This document shows, in pieces, positions 35,130 through 43,578 of a stretch of DNA of 64,000 bases. The DNA comes from Pseudoalteromonas phenolica. Lineage in GTDB: Bacteria > Pseudomonadota > Gammaproteobacteria > Enterobacterales > Alteromonadaceae. A model generated the notes under the pieces. That model was not told the DNA's origin, searched no databases, and saw nothing but the letters and a program-made list of their open reading frames with translations. The position numbers and the translations under genes were made by a program. The stretch covers positions 3,534,001 to 3,598,000 of the forward strand of contig NZ_CP013187.1 in the NCBI RefSeq assembly GCF_001444405.1. The letters run 5' to 3'. Position 1 is the first letter of the stretch; every line of letters begins with the position of its first letter.

Positions 35130-36775
35130 TATGCATTCTCCGTCATCATTTCATCATTTGCGGCACCCGGTGGAACCAGCGGCCATACGTTTTCTTTATC
35201 ATCGATACAAGCGTGTAAGATATAAGGCCCTTCAGATGCAACTAGCGCATCGACAGCCGCATCTACTTCGCTTGCATGAGTAATAGTTTGTCCCGGAATA
35301 CCAAAAACAGCAGCGAGCTGCACAAAGTCAGGGTTATCCGATAAGTTCGTTTCACTGTAACGCCCTTCAAAAAACAACTGTTGCCACTGCCTTACCATAC
35401 CGAGTCTTTGGTTATCTAATATTAAGATCTTTACAGGAAGATTATTTCTGCGAATGGTGGCCAATTCTTGGATGTTCATCATGATTGACCCATCACCAGA
35501 GACGGTGATCACCATGTCATCAGGACGTGCGATTTGTGCACCGATTGCCGCGGGCAAACCAAAGCCCATGGTACCTGCACCGCCACTACTTAAATGGTTG
35601 TGTGGGCTGGTGAATTTCATATGCTGCGCTACCCACATTTGGTGCTGGCCCACATCACAACACACCACGCCAGTATTCGGCATACGCTTACTGAGTTCAT
35701 TTAATAGATAAGGCGCAAAGACTTTTTCGCCAGGGTAGTCATAACGCCAAGCATGCGTTTTTTTCATTTCCAAAGTATGTGCTAACCAGTGTGCATCTGT
35801 CACAAAGCACGCTAGATGAGGAATGGTGGCTTTAAGGTCGCCAATCATAGATGCCGCAGCAGGCTTACGCTTACCAACTTCTGCAGGGTCGATATCAAGA
35901 TGAATCACTTTCGCCTTCGAGGCAAACTTAGCCAAGTTACCTGTTACGCGGTCGTCAAAACGCGCACCGATACAGACTAAAACATCACATTCTTGTACTG
36001 CTAGGTTGGCAGCTTGACCACCATGCATACCTAACATGCCTAAATCATATTCATAGTCAGGTAAAACACTGCCTAGCGCTTTTAATGTTGAAACAGCCGG
36101 CATGTGCGTTTTATTTAAAAATTGCATCAGCTCAGCTTGCGCGTTCGCGTTGTGCACACCCCCCCCCACATAAGCCACCGGCTTTTTCGCTTGTGCTAGC
36201 AGTTGCTCCGCTTTGACAACTTCGCCCATGTCGAGCTCGGGCGCTTCTTCTTCAAGTGCAAGCCAAGGGTGAAATGGTACCTGTGCCAGCTGAATGTCTT
36301 TTGGAATATCAACCAAAACAGGGCCAGGACGACCTGATAATGCTAAATGCATGGCTTCTTGCAATACCTCAGCTAAGTCTTCAGCGCGCTCAACCATGTA
36401 ACTGTGCTTAGTGCACGAGAGCGACATGCCTAATACGTCTACCTCTTGAAATGCGTCAGAGCCAATAGCCGCCGTAGGTACTTGCCCTGTAATGGCCAAA
36501 ACAGGCACTGAGTCCATCATGGCATCAGCAAGTGAGGTGATTAAGTTAGTTGCACCTGGGCCAGACGTAGCAAAACACACACCTAGTTTGCCTGTACTGC
36601 GGGCATACCCTACTGCCGCAAATCCCGCACCTTGCTCATGACGAGTTAGGTAATGTTTGACAGGCGCGCCATACAACGCATCGTAGATTGGCATGATTGC
36701 CCCACCAGGGTAACCAAATACCTCTTTAACGCCATGTTTGGCTAGTAAATCTATTAGTAACTCTGCGCCTGTCAT
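35129..36775 (-). CDS. ilvG: Acetolactate synthase II catalytic subunit
   Basis: 548 residues, full length and in frame, unlike the frameshifted gene of E. coli K-12. The ThDP-binding glutamate is in GYPGGAIMP(I)YDAL-type N-terminal sequence, and the ThDP motif GDGSIMMNIQEL lies in the C-terminal domain. Makes acetolactate from pyruvate and acetohydroxybutyrate with oxobutanoate. The YVGGGVHN codons contain a run of nine G (36159-36167 on the plus strand as C), a possible slippage site. Confidence 0.97.
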   Translation of the reverse strand: MTGAELLIDLLAKHGVKEVFGYPGGAIMPIYDALYGAPVKHYLTRHEQGAGFAAVGYARSTGKLGVCFATSGPGATNLITSLADAMMDSVPVLAITGQVPTAAIGSDAFQEVDVLGMSLSCTKHSYMVERAEDLAEVLQEAMHLALSGRPGPVLVDIPKDIQLAQVPFHPWLALEEEAPELDMGEVVKAEQLLAQAKKPVAYVGGGVHNANAQAELMQFLNKTHMPAVSTLKALGSVLPDYEYDLGMLGMHGGQAANLAVQECDVLVCIGARFDDRVTGNLAKFASKAKVIHLDIDPAEVGKRKPAAASMIGDLKATIPHLACFVTDAHWLAHTLEMKKTHAWRYDYPGEKVFAPYLLNELSKRMPNTGVVCCDVGQHQMWVAQHMKFTSPHNHLSSGGAGTMGFGLPAAIGAQIARPDDMVITVSGDGSIMMNIQELATIRRNNLPVKILILDNQRLGMVRQWQQLFFEGRYSETNLSDNPDFVQLAAVFGIPGQTITHASEVDAAVDALVASEGPYILHACIDDKENVWPLVPPGAANDEMMTENA

Positions 36776-36821
36776 CTTCGTTCCTCATTCCCAATCTGAC
36801 TGCTTTATTCGACCCTAAAAC

Positions 36822-36861
36822 GAAAAAGCCCCCCGAACTTTTCAGTGCGGGGGGCTTTTTG
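36822..36861 (-). terminator. ilv operon attenuator
   Basis: A 13-bp perfect stem AAAAAGCCCCCCG / CGGGGGGCTTTTT (36823-36860) ends in T on the minus strand, between ilvL and ilvG. The GCGGGGGC segment at the end of the ilvL coding region is complementary to the 5' arm and can act as antiterminator when the ribosome stalls in the Val/Ile codons. Confidence 0.92.
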
Positions 36862-36882
36862 CTTAATACTTTTCTTTCAGCA

Positions 36883-36957
36883 CTAACCAGCCCCCGCGGT
36901 AATAATAATCACCACGTTGATAATCACGACTAGTAGAGAATGTGCTGTTTTGAGCAT
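36883..36957 (-). CDS. ilvL: ilv operon leader peptide
   Basis: A 24-codon peptide starting MLKTAHSLLVV and containing eleven Leu, Val or Ile codons plus two Thr, including ATTATC and ATTATTATT. AGGTG lies at the correct distance before the ATG. It ends TAG just ahead of the attenuator. Translation through these codons senses charged tRNA for branched-chain amino acids, as for E. coli ilvL, whose peptide is similar in make-up but not in sequence. Confidence 0.9.
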   Translation of the reverse strand: MLKTAHSLLVVIINVVIIITAGAG

Positions 36958-36978
36958 TTAAAAATCACCTGAATTATT

Positions 36979-36991
36979 TACCGCAACGGTA
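36979..36991. promoter_or_regulatory. Palindrome in the ilv promoter region
   Basis: TACCG-CAA-CGGTA is a perfect inverted repeat just upstream of the ilvL ribosome-binding site and next to the putative -10 (TATACC region). It could be an operator; the regulator is unknown. Confidence 0.35.
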
Positions 36992-37279
36992 TACAATATT
37001 CATCACGTTGCGTTCTTTTTCTATTAGTACCGCGTGTAGCCTATTAAGTCAACAGCAAACCCTATGTTATTTTCATAATAAAAAAACCATAAAAAGAAAT
37101 TAAAATTCAACAAATGACAAATTAAGAAATAAATATCCAATAATTTTGTAATAATCTCTTTTTATCTAGTGCTTACAATAATTAACAACACATTTTTTGT
37201 TTATTCAAAAAATCACCAAATCTCCCTTTTTTATACAAACTTGTTATTATGTTGGGGAATTTTTTTACAAGGGAATACT

Positions 37280-38164
37280 ATGTTCAGCACTGTAAACCGC
37301 GTTTTTCTTACGCTGCTTTTAGCTTTTTTAATTGGCTTTTCTAGTCACTCCGCCGCACTTTCTCCGGCCCTGTTCAAGGTCGAAAAATCAGGTGTCACAT
37401 CTTACTTATTTGGTACGGTTCATGTTGGCGATGAAAGCATGGATGGTTTACCAAAGAAAATCACTCAAGCGATTGAGCAAACTGATGAAGTCATCGTCGA
37501 AGTAAACATTGAGGCTCTCAATGCATTTGAAATACAGAAACGCTCCATTCCTTTTATGACTTTACCGCAAGGTAGAACGTTAAAAGATGAAATAAGCGCC
37601 GAGCATTTCGAAGCATTAAAGCAATACTTTGCAGCAAAACAGATCAATATCGCGTTGTTTGACAACCTAGCACCTTGGGCTGTGATGGTCACTATGATGC
37701 AGATTGAATATCAAAATCTTGGATATGTGGAAAACTATGGTATCGACAAACAAGTTATTGCCCATGCTAAAAAGCATAATAAGCCTATCGGCGAGTTAGA
37801 AACTTTAGAGCAACAACTTGAAATGCTGAGTTCGCTAGGCGTAAAAAGCGACTTGATGATAAGCACTACGCTTGAGCAATTAAAAGACGTTGAGCAGTAC
37901 TTTCTAGATTTGGTTAATGCCTGGAAAAAAGGCGATATGGACACCTTAAACAAGTATTACCAACTTAGCTTTGATGATTCTGACTATGGTAAGTTCAGTG
38001 AAGAAGTAATGCTGACTCAGCGTAATAATAATTGGGTTGAACAATTAGCACCAAGATTAACAAAAGAGTCATTATTTATTGCCGTGGGTGCCCTACACTT
38101 ACCTGAACAGCATGGCTTAATCACTCAATTAAAAGCACAAGGCTTTAATGTAACTCGTTTATAA
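37280..38164 (+). CDS. TraB/GumN family protein
   Basis: 294 residues from the ATG at 37280, preceded by AAGGGA; an upstream in-frame start would add 37 unrelated residues. A signal peptide (LLLAFLIGFSSHSAAL) precedes a TIKI-like fold: SYLFGTVHVGDES near the start (GxxH), YGIDKQVIAHAKKHNKPIGELET in the middle (GxD and ExE-type motifs) and IAVGALHLPEQHGLI at the end. Relatives include metal-dependent proteases; function here unknown. Confidence 0.88.
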   Translation: MFSTVNRVFLTLLLAFLIGFSSHSAALSPALFKVEKSGVTSYLFGTVHVGDESMDGLPKKITQAIEQTDEVIVEVNIEALNAFEIQKRSIPFMTLPQGRTLKDEISAEHFEALKQYFAAKQINIALFDNLAPWAVMVTMMQIEYQNLGYVENYGIDKQVIAHAKKHNKPIGELETLEQQLEMLSSLGVKSDLMISTTLEQLKDVEQYFLDLVNAWKKGDMDTLNKYYQLSFDDSDYGKFSEEVMLTQRNNNWVEQLAPRLTKESLFIAVGALHLPEQHGLITQLKAQGFNVTRL

Positions 38165-38303
38165 ATCAGCTAGTTAAAAAGCTACAGCTAAGGCAACGGC
38201 GCTTCTTCTCGCTATTGCCTTAAAGTTTTTTTTAATTCTTTTAAACCTTTTTCAACCCACCTGTCGTCTAACTTATTAAACAACATCAATCAGGGTGACG
38301 ACG

Positions 38304-38924
38304 ATGAAAAAATTATTATTAGCTGCTTTAACCACTGCTGTTATTTCTGCGCCAGTTTGGGCCGAAGATACTAGAACCATTGAGCAATCATTTAATCTTG
38401 AAAACAGCACAGAATTAGAAATTGATTTTCCAGTCGGCAGCCTAGAATTGACGAGCTACGATGGAGACCAAATTCAAGTCACCATTCGTTTAGAGCCAAA
38501 AGATAATGATGGCTGGTTTACTGATAAAGTCGATTTAAGCGCAGTCCAACTAAAATCTTCACGTCAACGCCAAGAGTTATCACTGTCTATTGATGATGAT
38601 AATTTAGAGCAAACTTGGGAGGTCAAAGTGCCTAAAAGTATGCGTCTAGATGTTGAGGTGGGAGTCGGTAAAATTGAAATACAAGCACTTGAAAATACAG
38701 CGGATGTTGAAGTAGGCGTGGGTAAAGTGCGTATCGACACTGCCATTGATGACTTCAAACAAGTTAACCTTGAATCCGGTGTTGGCAAAACGAGTTTATC
38801 TGGTTTTGCGGGCAAAGCTCAGTCTCATAAGAAAATGGTCAGTTCACAGACTGAATACTTCGGCTCTGGCCAATACAGCTTAGAAGTTGAAGTGGGTGTA
38901 GGCAATATCAAAGTGCGCCACTAA
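38304..38924 (+). CDS. Secreted DUF4097-like beta-repeat protein
   Basis: 206 residues from the ATG at 38304 (AGGG eight bases upstream). A signal peptide ends at VWAEDT. The mature domain shows four repeated short strands of the form VEVGVGK: DVEVGVGKIEIQ, DVEVGVGKVRID, ESGVGKTSLSG and EVEVGVGNIKV. This points to a beta-solenoid like the DUF4097/DUF2807 group. Probably periplasmic or surface exposed; function unknown. A terminator follows. Confidence 0.82.
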   Translation: MKKLLLAALTTAVISAPVWAEDTRTIEQSFNLENSTELEIDFPVGSLELTSYDGDQIQVTIRLEPKDNDGWFTDKVDLSAVQLKSSRQRQELSLSIDDDNLEQTWEVKVPKSMRLDVEVGVGKIEIQALENTADVEVGVGKVRIDTAIDDFKQVNLESGVGKTSLSGFAGKAQSHKKMVSSQTEYFGSGQYSLEVEVGVGNIKVRH

Positions 38925-38954
38925 GCCACGACTCTTAAATTAACAAACTCCCTT

Positions 38955-38980
38955 TGCCCGGTCTTGCACCGGGCTTTTTG
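38955..38980 (+). terminator. Terminator after the DUF4097-like gene
   Basis: The stem GCCCGGT / ACCGGGC with a CTTGC loop is followed by TTTTT. Confidence 0.9.
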
Positions 38981-39116
38981 ATCTCTTTTACATCCTTGTT
39001 TATAACCTCAGGTTTTAAAGAGATGATTTTTTAATCCCCTTTGCTTGACACCTAGACGGCTAAAATGTTTCAATGCCGCCTCACCCTATTTGAGCGCAGT
39101 GGAGCATTGTCTCGGC

Positions 39117-39313
39117 TGCCAGGGCTGGAAGAGGTGCGTTATTCAGGTAGCGCGGTTGAGGAGAGCAAACTCCATTGATGCCGTAGCGAGGGGAATTAAC
39201 GCCGAGAAGCAAGCGTATTTGCTAGACGTTTACTTCGGGCGACTGGGCTGAATCCCAGCGACTGTCACCAATTGCGCAAGGCGCAAGAATTTTGGTGGAG
39301 AGCTTCTGGTCTT
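39117..39313 (+). promoter_or_regulatory. Lysine riboswitch (L-box) aptamer
   Basis: Conserved L-box segments are present in order: GGAAGAGGTGCG at 39127, the GGTTGAGGAG-like core near 39154, GGGGAATTAACGCCGA near 39190, GGGCTGAATCCC at 39246-39257, CTGTCACC, and TTTTGGTGGAGAGCTTCTGG closing at 39309. They correspond to the E. coli lysC leader elements. A TTGACA at 39045-39050 may be the -35. Lysine binding should favour the terminator at 39319 and switch off the dapA-dapD operon. Confidence 0.92.
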
Positions 39314-39318
39314 AGAAT

Positions 39319-39347
39319 AAATAAGGCCAGTTTGCCTTATCTTTTTT
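39319..39347 (+). terminator. Riboswitch-controlled terminator
   Basis: The stem ATAAGGC / GCCTTAT with loop CAGTTT is followed by C and six T, immediately after the lysine aptamer and 80 bases before dapA; the expression platform. Confidence 0.85.
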
Positions 39348-39427
39348 AAGTCCATTGCTCTTCGAATTTTAATTGTTCGAAGTATGGACACCCTCCTTAC
39401 TCCGAACATGCTATAAGTTCGGTAGAG

Positions 39428-40312
39428 ATGAAATCACAATACGATTTATCCAACTATCCTTTATGGACAGCTTTGGTGACGCCTTTTGACGCGCAAGACC
39501 AAGTTGACTTTGACACACTCACAACACTCGTTCGTCAGCAAGAACAAGCTGGCAATGGCATATTATTGCTTGGTAGCACAGGTGAAGGCTTAGCCCTTAC
39601 CCTGCCTGAACAACAAGCGATTGTTGAATTTGTTTGTAACTTGGCCCCTAACGTCCCCCTTATGGTCGCGGTAGGTGGTATCAATTTGCAAGAACAATTA
39701 GCTTGGGTTGAGTTTTGTAATCAGCACCCGATTCACGCTTATCTACTAGGTTCACCGCTTTACGCCAAACCGGGCGTAATTGGTCAGACTCAGTGGTTTG
39801 ATGCACTGCTAAGCGCCACAGACTTGCCTTGTATGCTTTACAACGTACCGGGTCGCAGTGCCGTCGAAGTGTCACCACAAGTGCTAAAAAACCTATCACA
39901 TCACGATAACTTATGGGCGCTAAAAGAAGCCAGCGGTGACATCAGTAAATTTGAGCAATTCCGTGAAGCCGCGCCTGAGCTGGCTATTTATAGCGGCGAC
40001 GATGGGTTGATCCCCTACTTTGCACAAGCAGGCGCTAAAGGCTTAGTCTCTGTTGCAGCCAATGCGTGGCCAGAGCAAACCGCTGAGTTTGTGCGTCGCG
40101 CTTTAGCGGGTACTTATCCGAACTTATTCACCACCTGGACGCAAGCCGTGAATAGCTTGTTTAGTGTCGCCAACCCAATTCCTGTCAAAGTGCTCATGCA
40201 CCAGCAGGGAACTTTGGCCACACCGAATCTTCGTCCTCCTCTTACGCACCTAGAACTGCAATGTAATGCAGCGATTGAGCGTGCAAACGACACAATTTTA
40301 TCTTGGAATTAA
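39428..40312 (+). CDS. dapA: 4-hydroxy-tetrahydrodipicolinate synthase
   Basis: 294 residues. DapA signatures: LVTPFDA, GSTGEGLAL, the catalytic Tyr in YNVPGRSA and the Schiff-base Lys in ALKEASGD. Condenses pyruvate with aspartate-semialdehyde, the entry to the DAP/lysine route. First gene of the riboswitch-controlled operon; the next gene starts 12 bases on. It is somewhat divergent in its C-terminal third (AERANDTIL tail), so it may be a second DapA dedicated to this operon. Confidence 0.93.
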   Translation: MKSQYDLSNYPLWTALVTPFDAQDQVDFDTLTTLVRQQEQAGNGILLLGSTGEGLALTLPEQQAIVEFVCNLAPNVPLMVAVGGINLQEQLAWVEFCNQHPIHAYLLGSPLYAKPGVIGQTQWFDALLSATDLPCMLYNVPGRSAVEVSPQVLKNLSHHDNLWALKEASGDISKFEQFREAAPELAIYSGDDGLIPYFAQAGAKGLVSVAANAWPEQTAEFVRRALAGTYPNLFTTWTQAVNSLFSVANPIPVKVLMHQQGTLATPNLRPPLTHLELQCNAAIERANDTILSWN

Positions 40313-40323
40313 GGCAGTAAAAC

Positions 40324-41064
40324 ATGAGCTGGTTAGAACTATTAAACAATTTAGAAAACGGTAGCGTACGTGCGGCAACTCAAGACGAGCAAGGCAACTG
40401 GCACGCAAACGTAGAAGTAAAACAAGGCATTTTAGAAGCATTTAGAAACGGCACAAACGTTGAGTTCCCAGGTGGTTTTGTTGATAAAGACAACCTAGCA
40501 CCACAAGGTTTCAATGCAGAGCAAAACGTACGTATGGTTCCAGGTGGCTCAAGTGTGCGTCGCGGCGCCTATGTGGCATCTGGCACAATCATTATGCCAC
40601 CAGCCTATGTAAACATCGGTGCATTCATCGATGAAGGTACTATGGTAGACAGCCATGCGCTAGTTGGCTCATGTGCACAAGTAGGTAAAAACGTGCACCT
40701 AAGTGCTGCTGTGCAACTAGGCGGTGTATTAGAGCCTGTTGGCGCAAGCCCAGTTGTAATCGAAGACGATGCGTTCATCGGTGCTGGCTGTGTGATCGTT
40801 GAAGGTGTAGTTGTTAAGAAAGGGGCTGTACTTGCACCAGGTGTCCGTTTATCTGCAACCATTCCTGTCTATGACTGTGTGAACGAGCGCATATTAGATA
40901 AAGGCGAACCAATTCCTGAGAATGCGATTGTTATTCCGGGTTCTCGTCCATCTTCAAGTGCATGGGGCCGCGAGCAGGGCTTAAGTATGTCATGTGCTTT
41001 AATTGTTAAATACCGCGATGAGCAAAGCGATGCATCTTTAATCCTTGAAGAGGTATTACGCTAA
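40324..41064 (+). CDS. dapD: Tetrahydrodipicolinate N-succinyltransferase-like (DapD)
   Basis: 246 residues, shorter than E. coli DapD (274). A left-handed beta-helix of hexapeptide repeats runs from GAYVASGTIIMPPAYVNIGAF to VVIEDDAFIGAGCVIVEGVVV, with DEGTMVDSHALVGSCAQVG in the middle and a C-terminal VIPGSRPSSS-CALIVKYR typical of DapD. Transfers succinyl from succinyl-CoA to tetrahydrodipicolinate. An acetyltransferase of the DapH type cannot be excluded, but the adjacent desuccinylase-like gene supports succinyl. Its stop overlaps the next start by one base (TAATG). Confidence 0.88.
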   Translation: MSWLELLNNLENGSVRAATQDEQGNWHANVEVKQGILEAFRNGTNVEFPGGFVDKDNLAPQGFNAEQNVRMVPGGSSVRRGAYVASGTIIMPPAYVNIGAFIDEGTMVDSHALVGSCAQVGKNVHLSAAVQLGGVLEPVGASPVVIEDDAFIGAGCVIVEGVVVKKGAVLAPGVRLSATIPVYDCVNERILDKGEPIPENAIVIPGSRPSSSAWGREQGLSMSCALIVKYRDEQSDASLILEEVLR

Positions 41065-42269
41065 TGAGCTTTTTGAGCACACCGCTACGTCAGCATATCA
41101 CTGCGATCAGTGAGCAGAACGACACACCGTTTTTTGTCTATGACCTAGATGCGTTATACGCGCATTTAAAACCACTGACAGAGCAATTTGTGGTGAAGTT
41201 ATGGTATGCCGTTAAAGCCAATCCACTTTCTAAGGTGATCCAAACTTTAGATAAAGCGGGCTTTGACTTTGACGTAGCAAGCAGTGGCGAACTTGACCAA
41301 GTATTGCGTCAAGGCGTGGCTGCTAACCGTGTGCTCAACACCGGACCTGCTAAATCTAAAAAGCAGATCCAACACTTTTTGTCACAAGGTGTACGCACCT
41401 TTGTGGCAGAAAGCTTAAATCAAGTGGCTTGGTTAAACCAAGCTGCGACAGAACATCAAGTGCAGTTGCGCATTCTACTGCGTGTACAATTGCGCTGGCC
41501 CGATGGCGAAAAGAACCCACTTGGTGGTGACAGCTTAACGCCATTTGGTTTAGGGCTTGAAGAGTGGCAACAGCTGAGAATTCAAGACTACCCTGCGCTT
41601 AATTTTGTTGGCCTGCATATTTTCCAATGGGGCAATATGCTCAGCACCGAAAAATTGGCTGAGCTATGGTCACAAATGATCACGCCACTGACCAATTTAG
41701 CTGAGCAACTTGGCTTTACATGCCAAATCTTAGATTTAGGCGGCGGGTTAGGTATTCCTTACACAACCGATGCTGATCGCCTCGCTTGGCCTAAATTAGT
41801 CGATGCACTGGCAACCATTAAAGCCGCGGCAGGGGTCGAAGAACTGTGGATGGAGCTTGGCCGTTATGCGGTAGGTGAAATCGGCCATTATGTAAATCCT
41901 GTTGTTGAGCAAAAACTTAACTATGGTGAGCACCAACTGATTGTCGCAGGTGGTATTAATCACGTATTACGCCCTGCTGTGACAAACCAAGCTTTTCCGG
42001 GTGAATTATTACGCCAATCTAGTGCACCGTCACAAGATTTCCTAGTACATGGCCCGCTTTGTACTGCGCTAGACAGTTTAGGTAAGCACTCACTACCTGA
42101 AGATATTAATGAGCACGACTGGGTGGTATTCAGTCAATGTGGTGCTTACGGGTATACCGAAAGTATGCCGTTCTTTTTATGTCATGAATTGCCTGCTGAA
42201 TACGTGATTGAGCAAGGCCAAGTTGTCTGCGTGCGTAAGAGCCAAAACGCCGCAAGTTATTTAGTGTAG
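41064..42269 (+). CDS. LysA-like PLP-dependent decarboxylase (fold III), BtrK-type motifs
   Basis: 401 residues. The Schiff-base lysine is Lys51 in YAVKAN. Other motifs differ from canonical diaminopimelate decarboxylase: GLHIFQWGN replaces GLHFHIGSQ, and ELGRYAVGE replaces the usual EPGR. GPLCTALDSL and CGAYGYTES close the active site. These features resemble BtrK, which decarboxylates an acylated glutamate, more than LysA. In a lysine-riboswitch operon it probably decarboxylates DAP or an N-succinylated DAP. Nine bases separate it from the next gene. Confidence 0.85.
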   Translation: MSFLSTPLRQHITAISEQNDTPFFVYDLDALYAHLKPLTEQFVVKLWYAVKANPLSKVIQTLDKAGFDFDVASSGELDQVLRQGVAANRVLNTGPAKSKKQIQHFLSQGVRTFVAESLNQVAWLNQAATEHQVQLRILLRVQLRWPDGEKNPLGGDSLTPFGLGLEEWQQLRIQDYPALNFVGLHIFQWGNMLSTEKLAELWSQMITPLTNLAEQLGFTCQILDLGGGLGIPYTTDADRLAWPKLVDALATIKAAAGVEELWMELGRYAVGEIGHYVNPVVEQKLNYGEHQLIVAGGINHVLRPAVTNQAFPGELLRQSSAPSQDFLVHGPLCTALDSLGKHSLPEDINEHDWVVFSQCGAYGYTESMPFFLCHELPAEYVIEQGQVVCVRKSQNAASYLV

Positions 42270-42277
42270 GTGATCCC

Positions 42278-43390
42278 ATGAATACAATTACCCAAGAACA
42301 TATTCAAGTTGGCGAAATTGCCAATGGCTTACCTTTAACCATTCCTGTGTATCGTTTACAAGGCAATGGCAGCGGTCCTAAAGTGTATATTCAAGCCAAT
42401 ATGCATGGCGCAGAAGTACAAGGTAATGCAGTTATTTACCAATTACTTGAGCAGCTAAAAACACAAACACTGGCTTCAGACATCACCTTAGTGCCTTATG
42501 CGAATCCGATCGGCTGTAATCAAAAGTCGGGGGAGTTTACTTTAGGTCGTTTTGATCCGATCACCGGCACCAACTGGAACCGCATGTATCACGATCACAG
42601 CAAACTGATCGAGTCATTTGTTCACGAACATATAGACGCGCCAGAAGATGAGATCAAAAGTAAATTCCGCGCGCTGCTTGTTGATCAGACCCAAGCGTTT
42701 CTAGATCAACCCGCTTATCGCGTGAATACCGGTAAACGGATCGCGGTTACCTTGCAGCGTTTAGCGCATGAAGCTGACATAGTGTTAGATCTTCATACCG
42801 GTCCGATCTCGGCAAAACATTTGTACTGTCCTGAATATGCGAAGGCGAGTGCAAGCTACTTTGACATTGAACACGTGCTGTTGATCCCCAATGAATTTGA
42901 TGGCGCGATGGACGAAGCGACTTTTTGCCCTTGGTGGCAATTAAGCGAAGCCTACAAAGCGCAGGGCCGCAATATTCCAGTGTGGGTTGAAGCTTTCACC
43001 GTTGAACTGGGCTCGCAAGAGAAAATCGACTTAACCGAAGCCAAGCTCGATGCCGAAAGTATCCTGAGTTACTTAAATCACAAGCAAGCGTTTATCGGTG
43101 CTGAATTTGAACCTAAGCCTATTACTCGTTACGCCTGTATGCTTGATGACTATTTGGCGTTTTACGCGCCTATGGGTGGCATGGTCGAGTACAACGCAGT
43201 ATTGGGCAGTCATATTAAAGCAGGTGACACCATTGCGAAGATTTTACGCATGGAACAATACTTATCAGAAAAGCCATTGCATGAAATCACGTTAGACACA
43301 GATGCCATTACCATTTTGCATTTTGCTTCGGCCAGTGTGAACCAAGGCACAGAACTCTATAAGTTCTTCACAAACTATTTTGAGCTGTAA
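42278..43390 (+). CDS. AstE/aspartoacylase-family zinc hydrolase (M14), probable desuccinylase
   Basis: 370 residues. Zinc ligands are in MHGAEVQGN (His43, Glu46) and in LDLHTGP near residue 170. The catalytic Glu is in FTVELGS near residue 250. A C-terminal beta-barrel domain (GMVEYNAVLGSHIKAGDTI) is typical of succinylglutamate desuccinylase and aspartoacylase relatives. In this operon it may replace DapE, or release succinate from N-succinyl-lysine. Last gene of the operon. Confidence 0.85.
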   Translation: MNTITQEHIQVGEIANGLPLTIPVYRLQGNGSGPKVYIQANMHGAEVQGNAVIYQLLEQLKTQTLASDITLVPYANPIGCNQKSGEFTLGRFDPITGTNWNRMYHDHSKLIESFVHEHIDAPEDEIKSKFRALLVDQTQAFLDQPAYRVNTGKRIAVTLQRLAHEADIVLDLHTGPISAKHLYCPEYAKASASYFDIEHVLLIPNEFDGAMDEATFCPWWQLSEAYKAQGRNIPVWVEAFTVELGSQEKIDLTEAKLDAESILSYLNHKQAFIGAEFEPKPITRYACMLDDYLAFYAPMGGMVEYNAVLGSHIKAGDTIAKILRMEQYLSEKPLHEITLDTDAITILHFASASVNQGTELYKFFTNYFEL

Positions 43391-43449
43391 GGCTTCACCT
43401 TATTGCGTGAGAGTAAGCACCTTTTATTGAGTGTCGCTTACTAAGGTAT

Positions 43450-43475
43450 GGCGGCTTTTGCCGCCAGCCTTTTTC
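43450..43475 (+). terminator. Terminator of the dapA operon
   Basis: The stem GGCGGC / GCCGCC with loop TTTT is followed by AGCC and TTTTT, 60 bases after the last stop. Confidence 0.85.
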
Positions 43476-43578
43476 AATACCTCTTTATTTCATAAAACAC
43501 ATTGCGCTGTTTATTCACGCTAACTTCATGCATCTCATGTATACTCATTTTGTTAAAGGAGCATACAAAGAGGCAATC

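Noticed and set aside
39045..39251. Small open frame ahead of dapA
   Set aside because: It falls in the lysine riboswitch; its codons are the conserved aptamer bases.
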